Positions 1 through 11,285 of a stretch of DNA of 64,000 bases are shown piece after piece; the stretch's first letter is position 1; the number at the start of each line of letters is the position of its first letter. The stretch spans positions 24,436,805 through 24,500,804 of the forward strand of contig CAMZMU010000071.1 in assembly GCA_947311845.1 (NCBI GenBank), read 5' to 3'. A program made the position numbers and the translations under genes. The notes beneath the pieces are model-generated. The model ran no database searches. It saw only the letters and a program-made list of their open reading frames with translations, and was not told the DNA's origin. The stretch is from Poa pratensis (taxonomy: Eukaryota > Streptophyta > Magnoliopsida > Poales > Poaceae).

Positions 1-880
1 ACCGTCCCCGCCTCCGGCGCCACCATCTGCTCGTCCGGTGCACGCACGTCCGGACTCCGGACTACGATGATGCTTGATGCCCGTATGCACCACGTAGACA
101 CAAATACACTAGCCGTGCGTGCCACCTTTTGTACTAGGAGGCTGCTCAAGGTAGGGTTCCAAGGTTTCAGCTGCTGACTCCTGCAGTGTGTTTGCATGGC
201 CCGAGCTTGTCGTGCGCGCTGGAGGTCGCGCAACGTGGACGCCGACGCCGGAGTAGGTGGCCTCGCAGCCATCGTGGTCTGATATGGATGGCTAAACTTT
301 CGACACCGTGTATGTGTTCACTCTCGCAGCCACGTTGCAATTAAGCTGTCGCGGTTTCCAGGTGCAACCGCTTTGCCAAAGCTGAAGTTGACTCTCAGGT
401 GTACGTACGGTCCGCTCGGGTCCAAACGACGGTCCCGGTCAAGGTTTGCAGCTAGCCTTAAAATGCAACAAGGTGCGTGTCAGCAGTGGCTGCTCTGTGT
501 TTTTGTTAGCTCAAGCTTTGATCTGCTTTTCTTTTCTCTGTGCTGTGCTGGAGAGACAGGATCTCACTTGGATAAGCATTAGGTTCAGAGCATGGGGCTC
601 CATGCACGTCTCTGTACTATGCATGTTTGGCCATGGCTTTTGGATTAGGGCGACCAACCAAAATATCTCAAAGCGTTCGCAGGAGTATGGAGAGAGAAAA
701 ACTGAGCAAGCCATATTTGTTGCGATGCACTGCGGCGCTCAGTTCTCTACATAGTACGCCCATAATTCAATCTACACCAACTAGTATAGAGAGATTTTTT
801 TATCGTGTATATAAAGAAAAACATAGAACAGATGCAAATGCTCGCAAGCACGCACGTACTCTTGCCCATATGGGTAAGAC
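1..880. other. unassigned non-coding DNA
   Basis: I see no gene that can be supported here. The short open frames (for example 373-582 and 446-754) have no recognisable domain, no consistent splice context and overlap one another in different frames. The first 250 bases are moderately GC-rich and could be the edge of a gene or element outside the window. Confidence 0.4.
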
Positions 881-882
881 TA

Positions 883-1161
883 CTCATAGTGGGAAGTAAC
901 ATAGAGTAGTATCATGCATATGATACTAGCTATGTTACTATATCCCTAGTGGGTAGTAACATATATGTGGTATCATGTTATACTATATTTATTAGGTTAT
1001 ATACTCATTTTGTCTCGAAATTTGTTATGTTACGGTATCTACCTATGATACCAACTCTCATCATTAATTGCAGTGACACATCAGCATTTTGCATGCATGT
1101 ATTGCATGATACTACCTATGATACCATCACTAATAGGTAAATAGACGTTACCACTTGTGAG
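883..1161. mobile_element. MITE with TA target duplication
   Basis: The left end CTCATAGTGGGAAGTAAC and the reverse complement of the right end CTCACAAGTGGTAACG form imperfect terminal inverted repeats, flanked by TA at 881-882 and 1162-1163. The interior is AT-rich, repeats the terminal-like block at about 949-970, and has no coding capacity. Small size, TIRs and TA duplication fit a Tc1/mariner-like (Stowaway-type) MITE. The sequence is also reminiscent of common wheat Tourist-like MITEs, so the superfamily is not certain. Confidence 0.6.
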
Positions 1162-1163
1162 TA

Positions 1164-1836
1164 CAAGATACACATAATGCAAATATGCTAGTATGTTTAG
1201 CGGAAAAATGGCTCAATCTTCTGCTGGACCGGTGATCCCAGGCCAGGGCCTCCAGGCCACAGGGTTCTCCTAGTCGGAAAGTCGCTTTGTCTCCAACTCT
1301 TTTTTTTTTACAAATTTCAAAAAAAATCTAAAAAAAATCCTGGATATGTCAAAATGCATCTAAAATCCCAATGCGAAATTATTTTTATGGGATACACAAA
1401 GATGATAAAATCCTGTATATTTAAAAGATTTTAAACTATGTACTCCGATCCACATACTTGTCATTTTTGTGTAGCTTAGATTATAAAGTATCTCAAACTG
1501 ATATTTTGCACGATTCGTGAGATACATTATTATAACAATGTGAAGAAAGCCCGGTAGCAAAAATAATAATATCCGCTTCTAGTTCATTATGTTTATTCTT
1601 CTTTTGTTTGACCCCTTATGACTTAGGGAGTGTGCCCGGCAGCGTTGGAGTATGCTTTCGTGCCTGCACTTTCAGTATCATCGCGCAATTTTCACTTTTT
1701 TGTTGTGCTTTCAAATTGTGGTTCTTGTTTGTTTGTTTGTTTGTTTGTTTGTTTGTTTGTTTGTTCGTGATCTTTTGCTTGATCTTGTTTGGCCAGAGTA
1801 TGGTCTTCTTATAACCTAATAGTTTTTCTCATTTGT
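1164..1836. other. unassigned AT-rich non-coding DNA
   Basis: AT-rich sequence with homopolymer runs at 1300-1345 and a TTTG-type microsatellite near its end. No gene is supported. It may be decayed retroelement sequence leading into the LINE fragment that follows. Confidence 0.4.
1725..1764. repeat. (TTGT)n microsatellite
   Basis: About ten uninterrupted copies of the tetranucleotide TTGT. It sits 5' of the LINE endonuclease remnant and creates an artificial repetitive open frame. Confidence 0.9.
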
Positions 1837-1980
1837 AGCTGGAACGTTAGGGGCTTGAATTTCCAGCGAGAACAAGGACAAACGGTTCTTTTTTCCAGCG
1901 GTCATGGTTTCAACATAGTTTATTTACATGAGACAAATTTGAGTCTAATTGACCGTGCGTTGGTTCTGGAGACCCTAGGG
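1837..1980 (+). pseudogene. LINE ORF2 endonuclease fragment
   Basis: The frame begins CSWNVRGLN and continues to a VYLHETNLS motif. These match the start of the AP-endonuclease domain of plant non-LTR retrotransposon ORF2, where the WNVRGL motif and a (C/Y)LQET-type block carry active-site residues. Only about 48 codons survive and the frame then stops. No RT follows in the next kilobase, so this is a truncated relic. Confidence 0.7.
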
Positions 1981-1985
1981 TAAAT

Positions 1986-3713
1986 GTTCTTTTAATGAAA
2001 AGAACCTCAGCTCCCAATTTCCATTAATTGGAATGAAAACTGATAAACAGAGTCTTGGGTCCAAGGTTCTATGGCGCCCGAATGCATGAAGCCGTGAAAT
2101 TTCACATCAGCGCATGATAACATATCAACATCTAAAGCATCTATATATCGAAGAAGCATCAAGCGAACGGACTATTTTTACTTAGTTATTACATCTCACG
2201 AACTCCGGGTGCCAACAAACAAAAAGACTATGCTCTAAACTTTTCCTTCTTCTGTTTGGGAAGTGTCCATCTTTGTTATCCAGATTTCGGTTATAACTCC
2301 GTCGTTTGTATTGCCTTGTCACGATCTATTGATGTAATAAAACTCCCTTCATTAATAAAACAATAACACCAATAAGCCAATGATGCCTTCTACTAGTAGA
2401 TATCAATATGTTTGCATGGCGGTTATTGGGGGAAGGAAACTGACGACAACAACCATACTACAATTACACTCCATTATTAGTTAAACTCACGACCTAGGGA
2501 TACGTAGAGGACATATAAACCGGGACGGAGGGAGTAATAGTTTTCCCATTGTTCCTACAATTACACCTAATCAAATTCAAGATCCTAAGGAACAATCACT
2601 AGAGCTCATGCACGTCAACTCAATTACTAGGTATTTTCTTTCACATAATTATTTCTAATGTTTATGACAATATGTTGTTTCTTAAATAAGATGTGTTTTT
2701 ATTGCTCAAGAAGGACCTAGCATGGACAAGAGGGACGAGTGTTGGAATATGATCAAGCATGAAGGTAGAACCAAGCGCACATGAATGAAGATATGTCTTC
2801 AATTGGAGATTTCATGACTTTGAATCCAACATAAATGATGTATCTGAGGCTTGGAAAACCATGCAATGTGACACTTTATGATCAATGCATCCCGTGTGGG
2901 CAACGTGGGCCTACACAAATGAAGGCTTAGAAGACTCAGGAAGATTCATGTCACAATAGATTGGAAAGATCCCGAGTTCTAAAGGAAAGACCTGCAGGGA
3001 AAGACATGCAATGAAGATATCCACTAGTGGGCGCATGAGACTCCCATTCGTTTGATGGGAGGACTCCCATAAAAAGGAAGGAAAACCATGCCTATAAAAA
3101 AGGACACAAATGCCTTCCCAAAGTTCCAAACTCTTCGAATCTAAATAAGGGCAAGCCATTATCGCCATCATAATTATCATCATCACCGAGAAGCCATATC
3201 GATTTGCTGCACTTTGTCCTATTTAGATCGTCTCCATACTTCCATCGAGTTCATCATCTAAACTCGCAAGTTACCCCATTGAAATATCTTGTGCATCATA
3301 CCATAGAATATCGATCCAATGTAAGAATAGAGCTACCCGCAAAAAAGGACCCGAACTTGGCAAAAGTCATCCCCCATATCATATGGCATTTGGTGAAATT
3401 GCGCACTTTACAAAAAAACAAAAAACAAATTGAAGTACTCTCACGTCACGTATAAACTCACGAGGTATAGAAATCTCTATGATTTATGTTTTGACGGCTG
3501 GCGCCGACTATGAGGGCTTTGACGTATTATATTGGATGTACTTGACGACTTCGCCATCGACAAGCATCATTTTCTACTCTAGTTTCAACGAGACAACGAT
3601 CAGGACTTTTAGGACACCTTACTGAGCCCCTAGGCTAAGGTACACCCGCGTATCGACAAGAAATACATTGTATCTAGGTACAACTCGAATGTGGCCATGG
3701 CCATCCCGACGAC
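1986..3713. other. unassigned non-coding DNA with MITE and retroelement debris
   Basis: No gene is supported. A Stowaway-type terminus (GGGACGGAGGGAGTA) occurs at 2522-2536 without a clear partner. The 2880-3200 and 3470-3710 stretches look like decayed retroelement internal sequence. A segment near 3110-3185 (segment with TCTTCGAATCT and ATCATCATCACC) resembles 13430-13530. Confidence 0.35.
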
Positions 3714-3928
3714 TAAGAGCATCTCCGATTGCCCCCCTATACGTTTAGGCGGACAACCCGATACAACCCGGACAAATGATGTCACCCAACCGGATCCCCA
3801 TACCCAGTCGAAATGTCAAGGATGTCTAGCACCCCTAATCCAGCTCATATGTGGGGTGGATTCGTGGCTGCCAAGAGCCCAAGATGTTCTCAAACGCGTC
3901 CGCCACGTCGGATGCAATAGGACGGACC

Positions 3929-4997
3929 TGATGTAGGGTAGGTCCCGATTTTCACGGATTGACGGCGGATTTGGGGAAGAACACAAGAACACTCAAGAAC
4001 ACAAGAGGGGAAAAAGGTTCAAATCAAGATAACTAGCAAAGCAATAAGGATGAAATCAACCGGTAACCAATCCCCAAGGGTAGCCCCCGATTCTCAATCT
4101 CCAAGCAACCTTACTCTAAGGATTGTTTCTCTTATTGGTCAATCCCACAAATCCAATCAAGTCACTTCAAGAGGAATGATGGGCAAGTAATCGCAACTAT
4201 AAGAAGAAGGGATTATTCATCTCCACAAGAAGAGGCCTTGATTCATCTCCACAAGGGGAGACCTTGATTCATCTCCACAAGGGGAGACCATGATTCATCT
4301 CCATAGAAGGCAACACCAACAAGGGGTGGAAAGGAGCAAAGCTCAACTCTATTCTCAACTTAGTCTAACCCTAACCCTAGGTGGAGAGGAGGTATTTATA
4401 GTCTAGAGGACGAAGGGGTATGGACGAGGAGGGTTACATGGGCCTCAACCCGAATTCCTGGGGTCACAGCGGTAGTACCGCTTGCCGCTGGCGGTAGTAC
4501 CGCTGCACACTAGGATTTATTTCTCCTCAACACTGGCGGTAGTACGTGGTCGACACCCGGCAAGTATCGTCGTGGATCCAGTAGCATTTTGAGGTTTGTT
4601 GGTAGCTTGGGCGGTACCGCCAGCGGTACTACCGGACCTGGAGCTGGCGGTAGTACCGCTGGTGGCAGCGGTAGTACCGCTGCCTGGGTCTTCTGCTGCT
4701 TCAGCGTCGTCGTCAGGTTCCTGGCGGTAGTACCGGCCTTGCTGGCGGTAGTACCGCTGTTCTGCTGCTTCTTCATCTTCTTGTCTCGCCTCTTGGCCAA
4801 TTTCATCACTTCCTTGGAAATCTTCACGAGGGTTGTTCCTGAGTATGCACAAGGTATCCGATTGAAGTAGCAAACCCTTCAAGGGGGTGTCGAGATCACA
4901 CATAGAAAGGAGTGAATTCACCTTATCATGGAGAGCTTTGATTCTAGATCTAATCATTGGGCCACTTGTCGTGTCATGTGTAGGGCGCACTGCATCA
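3929..4997 (-). repeat. 3' LTR of the gypsy element
   Basis: This is the downstream LTR, 1069 bp. It keeps a good minus-strand TATA box (TATAAATA, 4393-4400). It has three tandem copies of a block containing GATTCATCTCCACAAGG at about 4215-4310, whereas the other LTR has fewer. It also carries five exact copies of the palindrome GCGGTAGTACCGC (4469, 4491, 4647, 4668, 4745). The end of the pol reading frame overlaps its right part. Confidence 0.92.
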
Positions 4998-5165
4998 TCT
5001 CCCCCCTCTTGGGAAAGAGTTGTCCTCGGCTCTTGGTCATCCTCATCACTTGATGTCCCAAGGTATAGCGATAGGTCGGTGAAGTTGAAGGTGTCATGGA
5101 CCAAATACTTGGAGTTGAAAATGTCAATCTTGTATGCATTGTCATTGATGCGCTTGAGAACCTGT
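4517..5165 (-). pseudogene. C-terminal pol tail reading into the LTR
   Basis: This frame begins [13 protein letters not shown], the conserved segment that follows the integrase C-terminal domain in plant gypsy elements. It crosses the polypurine tract and enters the LTR with a [15 protein letters not shown] block, which resembles the C-terminal tail of CRM/Reina-type elements. It is out of frame with the upstream integrase because a few bases are missing after the codons for HPRGD at about 5165. Further on the frame encodes RYYRQ repeats that are only a translation of the palindromic 13-mers. Confidence 0.7.
4998..5010 (-). promoter_or_regulatory. polypurine tract
   Basis: On the minus strand the sequence is AAGAGGGGGGAGA, immediately 5' of the LTR start. 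This is where the plus-strand DNA primer of an LTR retrotransposon is expected, and it confirms the orientation. Confidence 0.9.
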
Positions 5166-6470
5166 CTCCTCGAGGGTGAAGCTTGGACTTCCTCGCATCC
5201 GAAAAGCGATCTTTGCGAATATGTAACCACACAAGGTCTCCTTCCTCAAATATCATGGCGTGCTTGTTCTTGTTTATATTCTTAGCATGTGCTTCATTGT
5301 GCTTCTCTAGCGTAGCTCTTGTTTCCTCATGTAGCTTCTTCATGTAAGCGGCGCGCTTGTCGAAGTCCATGTTAACTTGCTCATGGAGTGGAAGTGGTAG
5401 CATGTCAAGCGCGGTGTAGGGGTTGGAGCCATAGATGATCTCGAAAGGGCTTCTCTTTGTTGCTCGGTGTAGTGCTCGATTGTAGGCAAACTCGGCGTGT
5501 GGGATGCACTCTTCCCAATTCTTCAAGTTTGACTTGATCAACACACGAAGGAGTGTAGAGAGGCTTCGATTCACCACTTCGGTTTGACCATCCGTTTGAG
5601 GGTGGTAGGCGGTGGAGAAGAGTTGCTTGATTCCCATCTTGGCCATCAATGTCTTCCAAAAGTAGCTCACGAACTTGACGTCACGATCCGAAACAATGGT
5701 CTTGGGCACTCCATGAAGACGAACGATTTCCCTAAAGAACAAAGTAGCAATATGTGAAGCATCGTCGGTCTTGTTGCATGGTATGAAATGTGCCATCTTA
5801 GAGAATCGGTCAATGACAACAAATATGGAATCCTTGTTTGTTTTAGTGCGTGGAAGACCTAATACGAAATCCATAGCAATATCGGACCAAGGTCTATGTG
5901 GAATGGGTAAAGGAGTGTATAGGCCATGAGAGTTTAGAGTAGACTTAGCTTTAAGACATATAGAACATCGGCGCACAAGACGGTTCACGTCGCGGTTCAT
6001 GTGTGGCCAAAAGTAGTTGGTGGTGAGCATGGCGAAGGTCTTGTCGCGTCCAAAGTGTCCCATGAGCGCTCCTCCATGAGATTCCTTCAAAAGGAGCAAA
6101 CGAAGCGAAGACTCAGGAATGCAAAGTTTGTTAGCCTTAAACAAGAAACCTTGATGCAAATAGTAATCACCAACTCTTTTGTGCTCCGAACATTGAGCGA
6201 AAATGTCTCCAAAGAAAGCATCAGTGGCATACAAATCCTTTATATCATCCAAACCCAAGACACTAATGTCAAGACGAGGGATAGGATGGCGATACTGCAC
6301 CGTGATGGCGTTGATGGGGAGACAATCCATGCATAGAGGAAGAGTGTTGTCGTGCTTGGGCACCAAGATGACGGGCAGGGCGAACAGACTCAATCTCTCG
6401 CGGATATGTCCCATGGCAAGGAGTTCTTGAATTTGCCGCTCAATTTCTTTGGTCTCTTCGGGGTTGGTGC
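5160..6470 (-). pseudogene. gypsy pol: RT stump fused to integrase
   Basis: The frame (486 codons from 6414) opens with the first RT block ([10 protein letters not shown], a degenerate CMDCLPIN, then YRHPIPRLD; 6268-6378). It jumps at about 6267 straight to the linker before integrase ([11 protein letters not shown]). The rest of RT, including its catalytic YxDD, and all of RNase H are deleted in frame. Integrase is otherwise well preserved: the zinc-binding HHCC (H113, H120, C150, C153 of this frame), catalytic D182 and D243, and E279 with D35E spacing, followed by an [13 protein letters not shown] block. The 5' side is out of frame with protease because a base is lost near 6470. The 3' side breaks near 5165. 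Confidence 0.9.
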
Positions 6471-7787
6471 GTATGGAGCACGGTTCGATAGTGGTGCGCC
6501 GGGAACAAGGTCGATGCGATGCTCGATGCCGCGTAAAGGAAGTAGTCCCGGTGGCACTTCTTGAGGAAAGACATCTTCAAAGTCCTTCAAAAGAGACATC
6601 AAAGGAGGAGGAAGGTTTGTAAAAGTGTTAGTCATAGAAACTTCACACTTGCATATGAGCACATAGTGAAGGGTGGATGGGTTTTCTCTCAACTCCCTCA
6701 TCTCTCTTTTGGTGGCAAATAGTGTAAGTTTTGTTGGGGCTCTCTTTGAAGTGTCACACTCATTTGGCTTTTGGCTCTCACTCACTTTATGGTGGATCTC
6801 TCGCTCACCACTCTTCTCACTTGAGGAACGATCTTGTTGTGCCCGTGCAATAGTCTTGGCATTGTCGGCAATAACTTGACTTGGTGTCATGGGACGAAGG
6901 ATGAAGGTCTTGTCATTGTTCTTGAAGCTATAATAATTGGTCATTCCATCATGCATAGCACTCTTGTCATATTGCCATGGGTGTCCAAGAAGTAAGTGAC
7001 ACACGGACATAGGCACAACATCACAATCAACCGTATCTTCATAGGCACCAATCTTGAAGGACACTTGCACCATGTGTTGAATCTTGACGGATCTGGAATC
7101 ACTCAACCATTGCACATGGTATGGGTGTGGGTGCTTCTTGAACTTCAAGTTGAGCTTATCACAAAGTTCCTTACTTGCTAAGTTGTGGCAACCTCCACCA
7201 TCGATGATGACCTTGATAGACTTTCCATTGATGCCCGCTCTTGTTTGAAACAAGTTGCATTTTTGGTCTTCTTCAACGGGGACATTGGTGGTCAAAGTTC
7301 TTGCCACAACCAATGAGGGGTTATTATCGCCATCACAATATATCTCATTTGGTTCTTCTTGCACACTTTGCATTGTGGCGACTTGGTTTAAATCATGGTA
7401 CTCATCTTCACTCATAGACTCATACTCTCCCTTGTCATTGACAATCATGACTTTCTTGTTTGTGCACTCAAAGGATTTGTGCCCTTGTCCTCCACACTTG
7501 TAGCATTGCAAGAGTCTTGTGCCGGACGAAGATCCTTGAGGCGCATTGCTAGAGGGAGGTGCCTTATTGAAAGGTTGAGGTGCTTGAGTTGTACATGTAG
7601 AAGCTCTTGTAGTGCCTTTTGTGTTAGCTTGAGGAGGAGCTTGAGTTGGTGTAGACGTTGATGATGAGGGCTTGTTGGCGAAGAATGCATTTGTCTTGAG
7701 GTATTTGAGCTCTTCAAGCACGTGACGCTTGGCCTTTGTAGCTTGATGTACTAGCTCAACCAAAGAGGCATATGGTTGGAACTCCAC
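6390..7787 (-). pseudogene. gypsy gag C-terminus and protease
   Basis: A 465-codon frame. It starts in the gag C-terminal part and includes a CCHC zinc knuckle (CYKCGGQGHKSFEC, 7464-7505) that binds genomic RNA in this family. After a spacer comes an aspartic protease with VIIDGGGCHNLAS (around 7205); grass chromovirus-like elements often have DGG rather than DSG here, so the motif may still be functional. [21 protein letters not shown] segment marks the protease-RT linker. The final residues are read in the wrong frame after the base loss near 6470. Confidence 0.88.
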
Positions 7788-9077
7788 AATCTACTTGATT
7801 GGTAGTTGAGGCCATTCATAATGCGAGCCATTGATTGCTCCTCCGATTTATCAATGTTGGCTCTCATCATTGAAATCTCCATCTTCTTATAGTACTCATC
7901 AACCGACTTCAACCCTTGTTTCAACTCTTGCAAATTCTTGTAAAAATCACGAGTGCAGTGGCTTGGCACAAAGCGCTTGTACATAGCTTCTTTCATCGCA
8001 ACCAAGTGTTGATTGGTTGTTGGTGGTTAGTTATGCGTGCATCTTGGAGTTGTTCCCACCACAAGAGAGCATATTCTTCAAACTTCATTGAGGCTAATGC
8101 AACCATCTTGTTGTCAGAGTAGTGGTGAACTCGGAAGATCTTGTCAACCTTGAGTGCCCATGAGAGGTAGGCTTCCGGATCACTTGTGCCGAAGAACTTA
8201 GGTATATCAAAGCGAAGGTTGTTCAAGTTGTCATAGTCGTCGTGATTGGCACCACGTGGGAATGCACATCCATGTCTCCTTCGATTAAGTCCATCACCAT
8301 TGTGTTGGCTTGACTCGCTATCACTTGACTCGAAACGGTGGTTTTGGTGACGATCATGTGGATGTTCTTGACGAGGACGAGGTTCATGGCGAGGATGATG
8401 CTCTTGTTGAGGAATGGGTTGTTCGTTATTGTTCGCATGGTCATGATTTTGATTGCGTGGTCTTGGAGGATGAGAGTGACGACGTCCTTGTTCATCAAAG
8501 TCATTCACACCTGGTACGCCATTGCCATTTGCCAATGGATCATGACGATCGCGTTGTTGCAGTGGTGGTGATGGTATTCGTTCATGACGTCCACCATTTG
8601 GGCGAGGTTGTTCTTGATGCGCATTGGCATTGTTCACGCGAGGAGAAGGTGGGCATTCCACGTTATGACGAGGTCGTTCATGAGCGTCGCGCCTTGGGTT
8701 ATCTTGAAGATCTTGTTGTGGTTCACCTTGACGAGGACCATGACGCTCATGTCTTGATTGTGACGACCTTGAAGCACTTCTATTGTGACGGGAGCTTGAC
8801 GAAGACGATCGACGGTGTGCAAAGTTGTTGAGAGCTTCTCGCACATGCGCCATTTTCTCATTGATGTTTGCTTCATTTGTGGACAAGCGTCATTGAAATT
8901 CGCTTCTTGCGCTTGAAGACGGCGCTCAGAGCGACCTAACCCATCACGCACAAGATGTCTAAGACCAATGAATTCATCACGCGTGACATAGCCATTGTCG
9001 CCGTGCATTCCTCCATTGAGTTCATCATCCGAGCTCGAGCTTCCGTTTGTACTTCCCTTTGTACTTCCCCTAAACAT
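7751..9077 (-). pseudogene. gypsy gag, frameshifted
   Basis: I place the gag start at 9077 (MFRGSTKGS), because upstream codons are leader. The gag core around FDIPKFFGTSDPEAYLSW and MKFEEYALLWWEQLQD is typical of the retrotransposon gag family. The reading frame changes near 8886 (after EANFNDA), near 8000 (after PINTW) and near 7795 (after NGLNYQ). Each break is bridged by clear homology on both sides, so the frameshifts are real relative to the family rather than separate genes. The 8223-8886 part encodes a His/Arg-rich low-complexity region. Confidence 0.85.
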
Positions 9078-10268
9078 GATCTCAAAAAGAAGTGAAATAT
9101 GTGGAAATGGAAGAACCAAAAGAAACTATATCCCAAGAATAAAGAAGCTTGAAGAAAGAGAATCCGGTTCTTACACCCAACACACACACTTATGAGGATG
9201 GGTAGGTATGAAGTGGCAAAAGAAACAAGCAAACCCGGCGAAAAGTATATTGTCAAAGGTAGAGAAAATCCACAATGACCAAATCACCAAAGAGACACCA
9301 ACCACAAATGATAAAGAAACACACACAAAAGCGAATGATGAGGTTGGGCGACCAAAGGGCGAGCACTCGAAGATGCAACCTAGCGAAGACTACATGCTCA
9401 AGTGTCACACCAACACACGAAGGACGCTAGCTCAATTGCCTTTGGGTGGGCAACGAATTTGCACAAGTGTCAATCTCTCACACTCACTTTGGCGGTTCAA
9501 GCTTTGTCGCAACCTACAAAGGATGATACTTGGCACCACTTGATTTTTTTTGTTTTGATTTTTGCTTTTTGACGATGATTCCTTCAACTTTTGCTAGTGC
9601 CAAGATCTCTACACGATATACACTCGCCAATACTTTAAGACAATCACTCGAATCAACACAAGTGCGATGCCTCGCAATATCAAAGAGCTAGTCCGGTAGG
9701 TCAAGGTACGCGAAAGGAAGAAGGGCTCACAACGGATTACTATGATGGGGAAATGTCGAGTCCTTGGTGGCGTCGTCGCTTGGCGTTGATGAAGTTGCTG
9801 CAGAAGCTTGTCGATGTTGTAGACGTAGAGCACACACCAGCAAAGGACTCAAACAACAAAGAGGAAATGCCAAAACGAATCGAGAAAAAGAAAACTTTTC
9901 TGAAAAATTCTGCCCTGGCGGTAGTACCGCTGGCTTTGGCGGTAGTACCGCTGCGCCGGTAGTATCGCTTGATCTTGGCGGTAGTACCACTGTTCACGAA
10001 CCTGCTCGTCTTGGAAGCGATTTTGAGCTCGAAAAATCCTCGAATTCGTGGGAAATTGGCAAAATTGGGGCTTAGGAACGCAAACCAAGGTGGAGGGGTT
10101 CTAAAGCAACAGATCCGTGGATCAAAACTACCAGAAACGCAACAAATCAACCGATCCGCTCGAATCCAAGAAAGGTTATTTTTGGTGGAAATTTTCGAAT
10201 TTCTCGAAAACAAAGAAAAATTTGGTGGATTTCAGAGGAAACACAAGTCGAATCCGTGGCAACCTAGA
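9078..10268 (-). other. gypsy leader (5' untranslated region)
   Basis: Sequence between PBS and gag with no credible coding region. It contains two exact copies of GCGGTAGTACCGC (9918-9930, 9939-9951) and two near-copies up to 9992, the same palindrome that fills the LTRs. Short open frames in this stretch are not conserved domains. Confidence 0.7.
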
Positions 10269-10280
10269 GCTCTGATACCA
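10269..10280 (-). promoter_or_regulatory. primer binding site, initiator methionine tRNA
   Basis: Minus-strand sequence TGGTATCAGAGC, complementary to the 3' end of plant tRNA-iMet, two bases inside the 5' LTR. It is the classic minus-strand primer site and fixes the element's direction. Confidence 0.95.
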
Positions 10281-10282
10281 TA

Positions 10283-11285
10283 TGATGTAGGGTAGGTCCC
10301 GATCTTCACGGATTGACGACGGATTTGGGGAAGAACACAAGAACACTCAAGAACACAAGAGGGAAAAAAAGGGTTCAAATCAAGATAACTAGCAAAGCAA
10401 CGAGTACGAAATCAACCGGTAACCAATCCCCAAGGGTAGCCTCCGATTCTCAATCTCCAAGCAACCTTACTCTAAGGATTATTTCTCTTATTGGTCAATC
10501 CCACCAATCCAATCAAGTCACTTCAAGAGGAATGATTGGCAAGTAATCGCAACTACAAGAAGAAGGGATTGTTCATCTCCACAAGAGGAGGCCTTGATTC
10601 ATCTCCACAAGGGAGGCCATGATTCATCTCCATAGGAGGCAACACCAACAAGGGGTGGAAAGGAGCAAAGTTCAACTCTATTCTCAACTTAGTCTAACCC
10701 TATCCCTAGGTAGAGAGGAGATATTTATCGTCTAGAGGATGAAGGGGTATGGACGAGGAGGGTTGCATGGGCCTCAGCCCGAATTCCTGGGGTCACAGCG
10801 GTAGTACCGCTGCACACTAGGATTTTATTTCTCCTCAACGCTGGCGGTAGTACGTGGTCGACACCCGGCAAGTACCGTCGTGGATCCAGTAGAATTTTGA
10901 GGTTTGCCGGTAGCTTGGGCGGTACCTCCAGCGGTACTACCAGACCTAGAGCTGGCGGTAGTACCCGCTGCCTGGGTCTTCTGCTGCTTCAGCGGCGTCG
11001 TCAGGTTCCTGGCGGTAGTACCGGCCTTGCTGGCGGTAGTACCGCTGTTCTGCTGCTTCTTCATCTTCTTGTCTCGCCTCTTGGCCATCTTCATCACTTC
11101 CTTGGAGATCTTCACGAGGGTTGTTCCTGAGTATGCACAAGGTATCCGAATGAAGTAGCAAACCATTCAAGGGGGTGTCGAGATCACACAAAGATAGGAG
11201 TGAATTCACCTTATCATGGAGAGTTTTGACTCTAGATTTAGTCATTGGGCCACTTGTCGTGTCATGTGTAGGGCGCACTACATCA
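10283..11285 (-). repeat. 5' LTR of the gypsy element
   Basis: This is the upstream LTR, 1003 bp. It is shorter than its partner by loss of several short repeat units, and it has only two exact palindromic 13-mers (10798 and 11033). The position equal to the TATA box of the other LTR reads GATAAATA (10722-10729), so the promoter-bearing LTR has a damaged TATA box. Confidence 0.92.

Larger units (their letters stand above)
3929..11285 (-). mobile_element. Ty3/gypsy LTR retrotransposon, internally deleted
   Basis: Two related LTRs (3929-4997 and 10283-11285) start TGATGTAG and end CTACATCA or TGCATCA. The element is flanked by GGACC (3924-3928) and GGATC (11286-11290), a 5-bp target duplication with one mismatch. 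A tRNA-iMet-type PBS and a purine tract lie in the right places for minus-strand orientation. Domain order is gag with CCHC knuckle, protease, a stump of RT, then integrase, which is the Ty3/gypsy order. The initiator-Met PBS and a C-terminal coding tail running into the 3' LTR suggest a chromovirus-type (CRM/Reina-like) lineage, but I cannot assign the family. The copy cannot be autonomous, because RT is mostly missing, RNase H is absent, and there are several frameshifts. Confidence 0.93.

Noticed and set aside
1608..1814. Open frame rich in Phe/Val/Cys-Leu repeats
   Set aside because: It is the translation of a TTGT microsatellite.
8310..8831. 173-codon plus-strand frame, Val/His/Asp-rich
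   Set aside because: Antisense of the His/Arg-rich part of gypsy gag.
10269..10280. tRNA-iMet fragment as an RNA gene
   Set aside because: Only 12 bases match and the position next to the LTR identifies it as a primer binding site.
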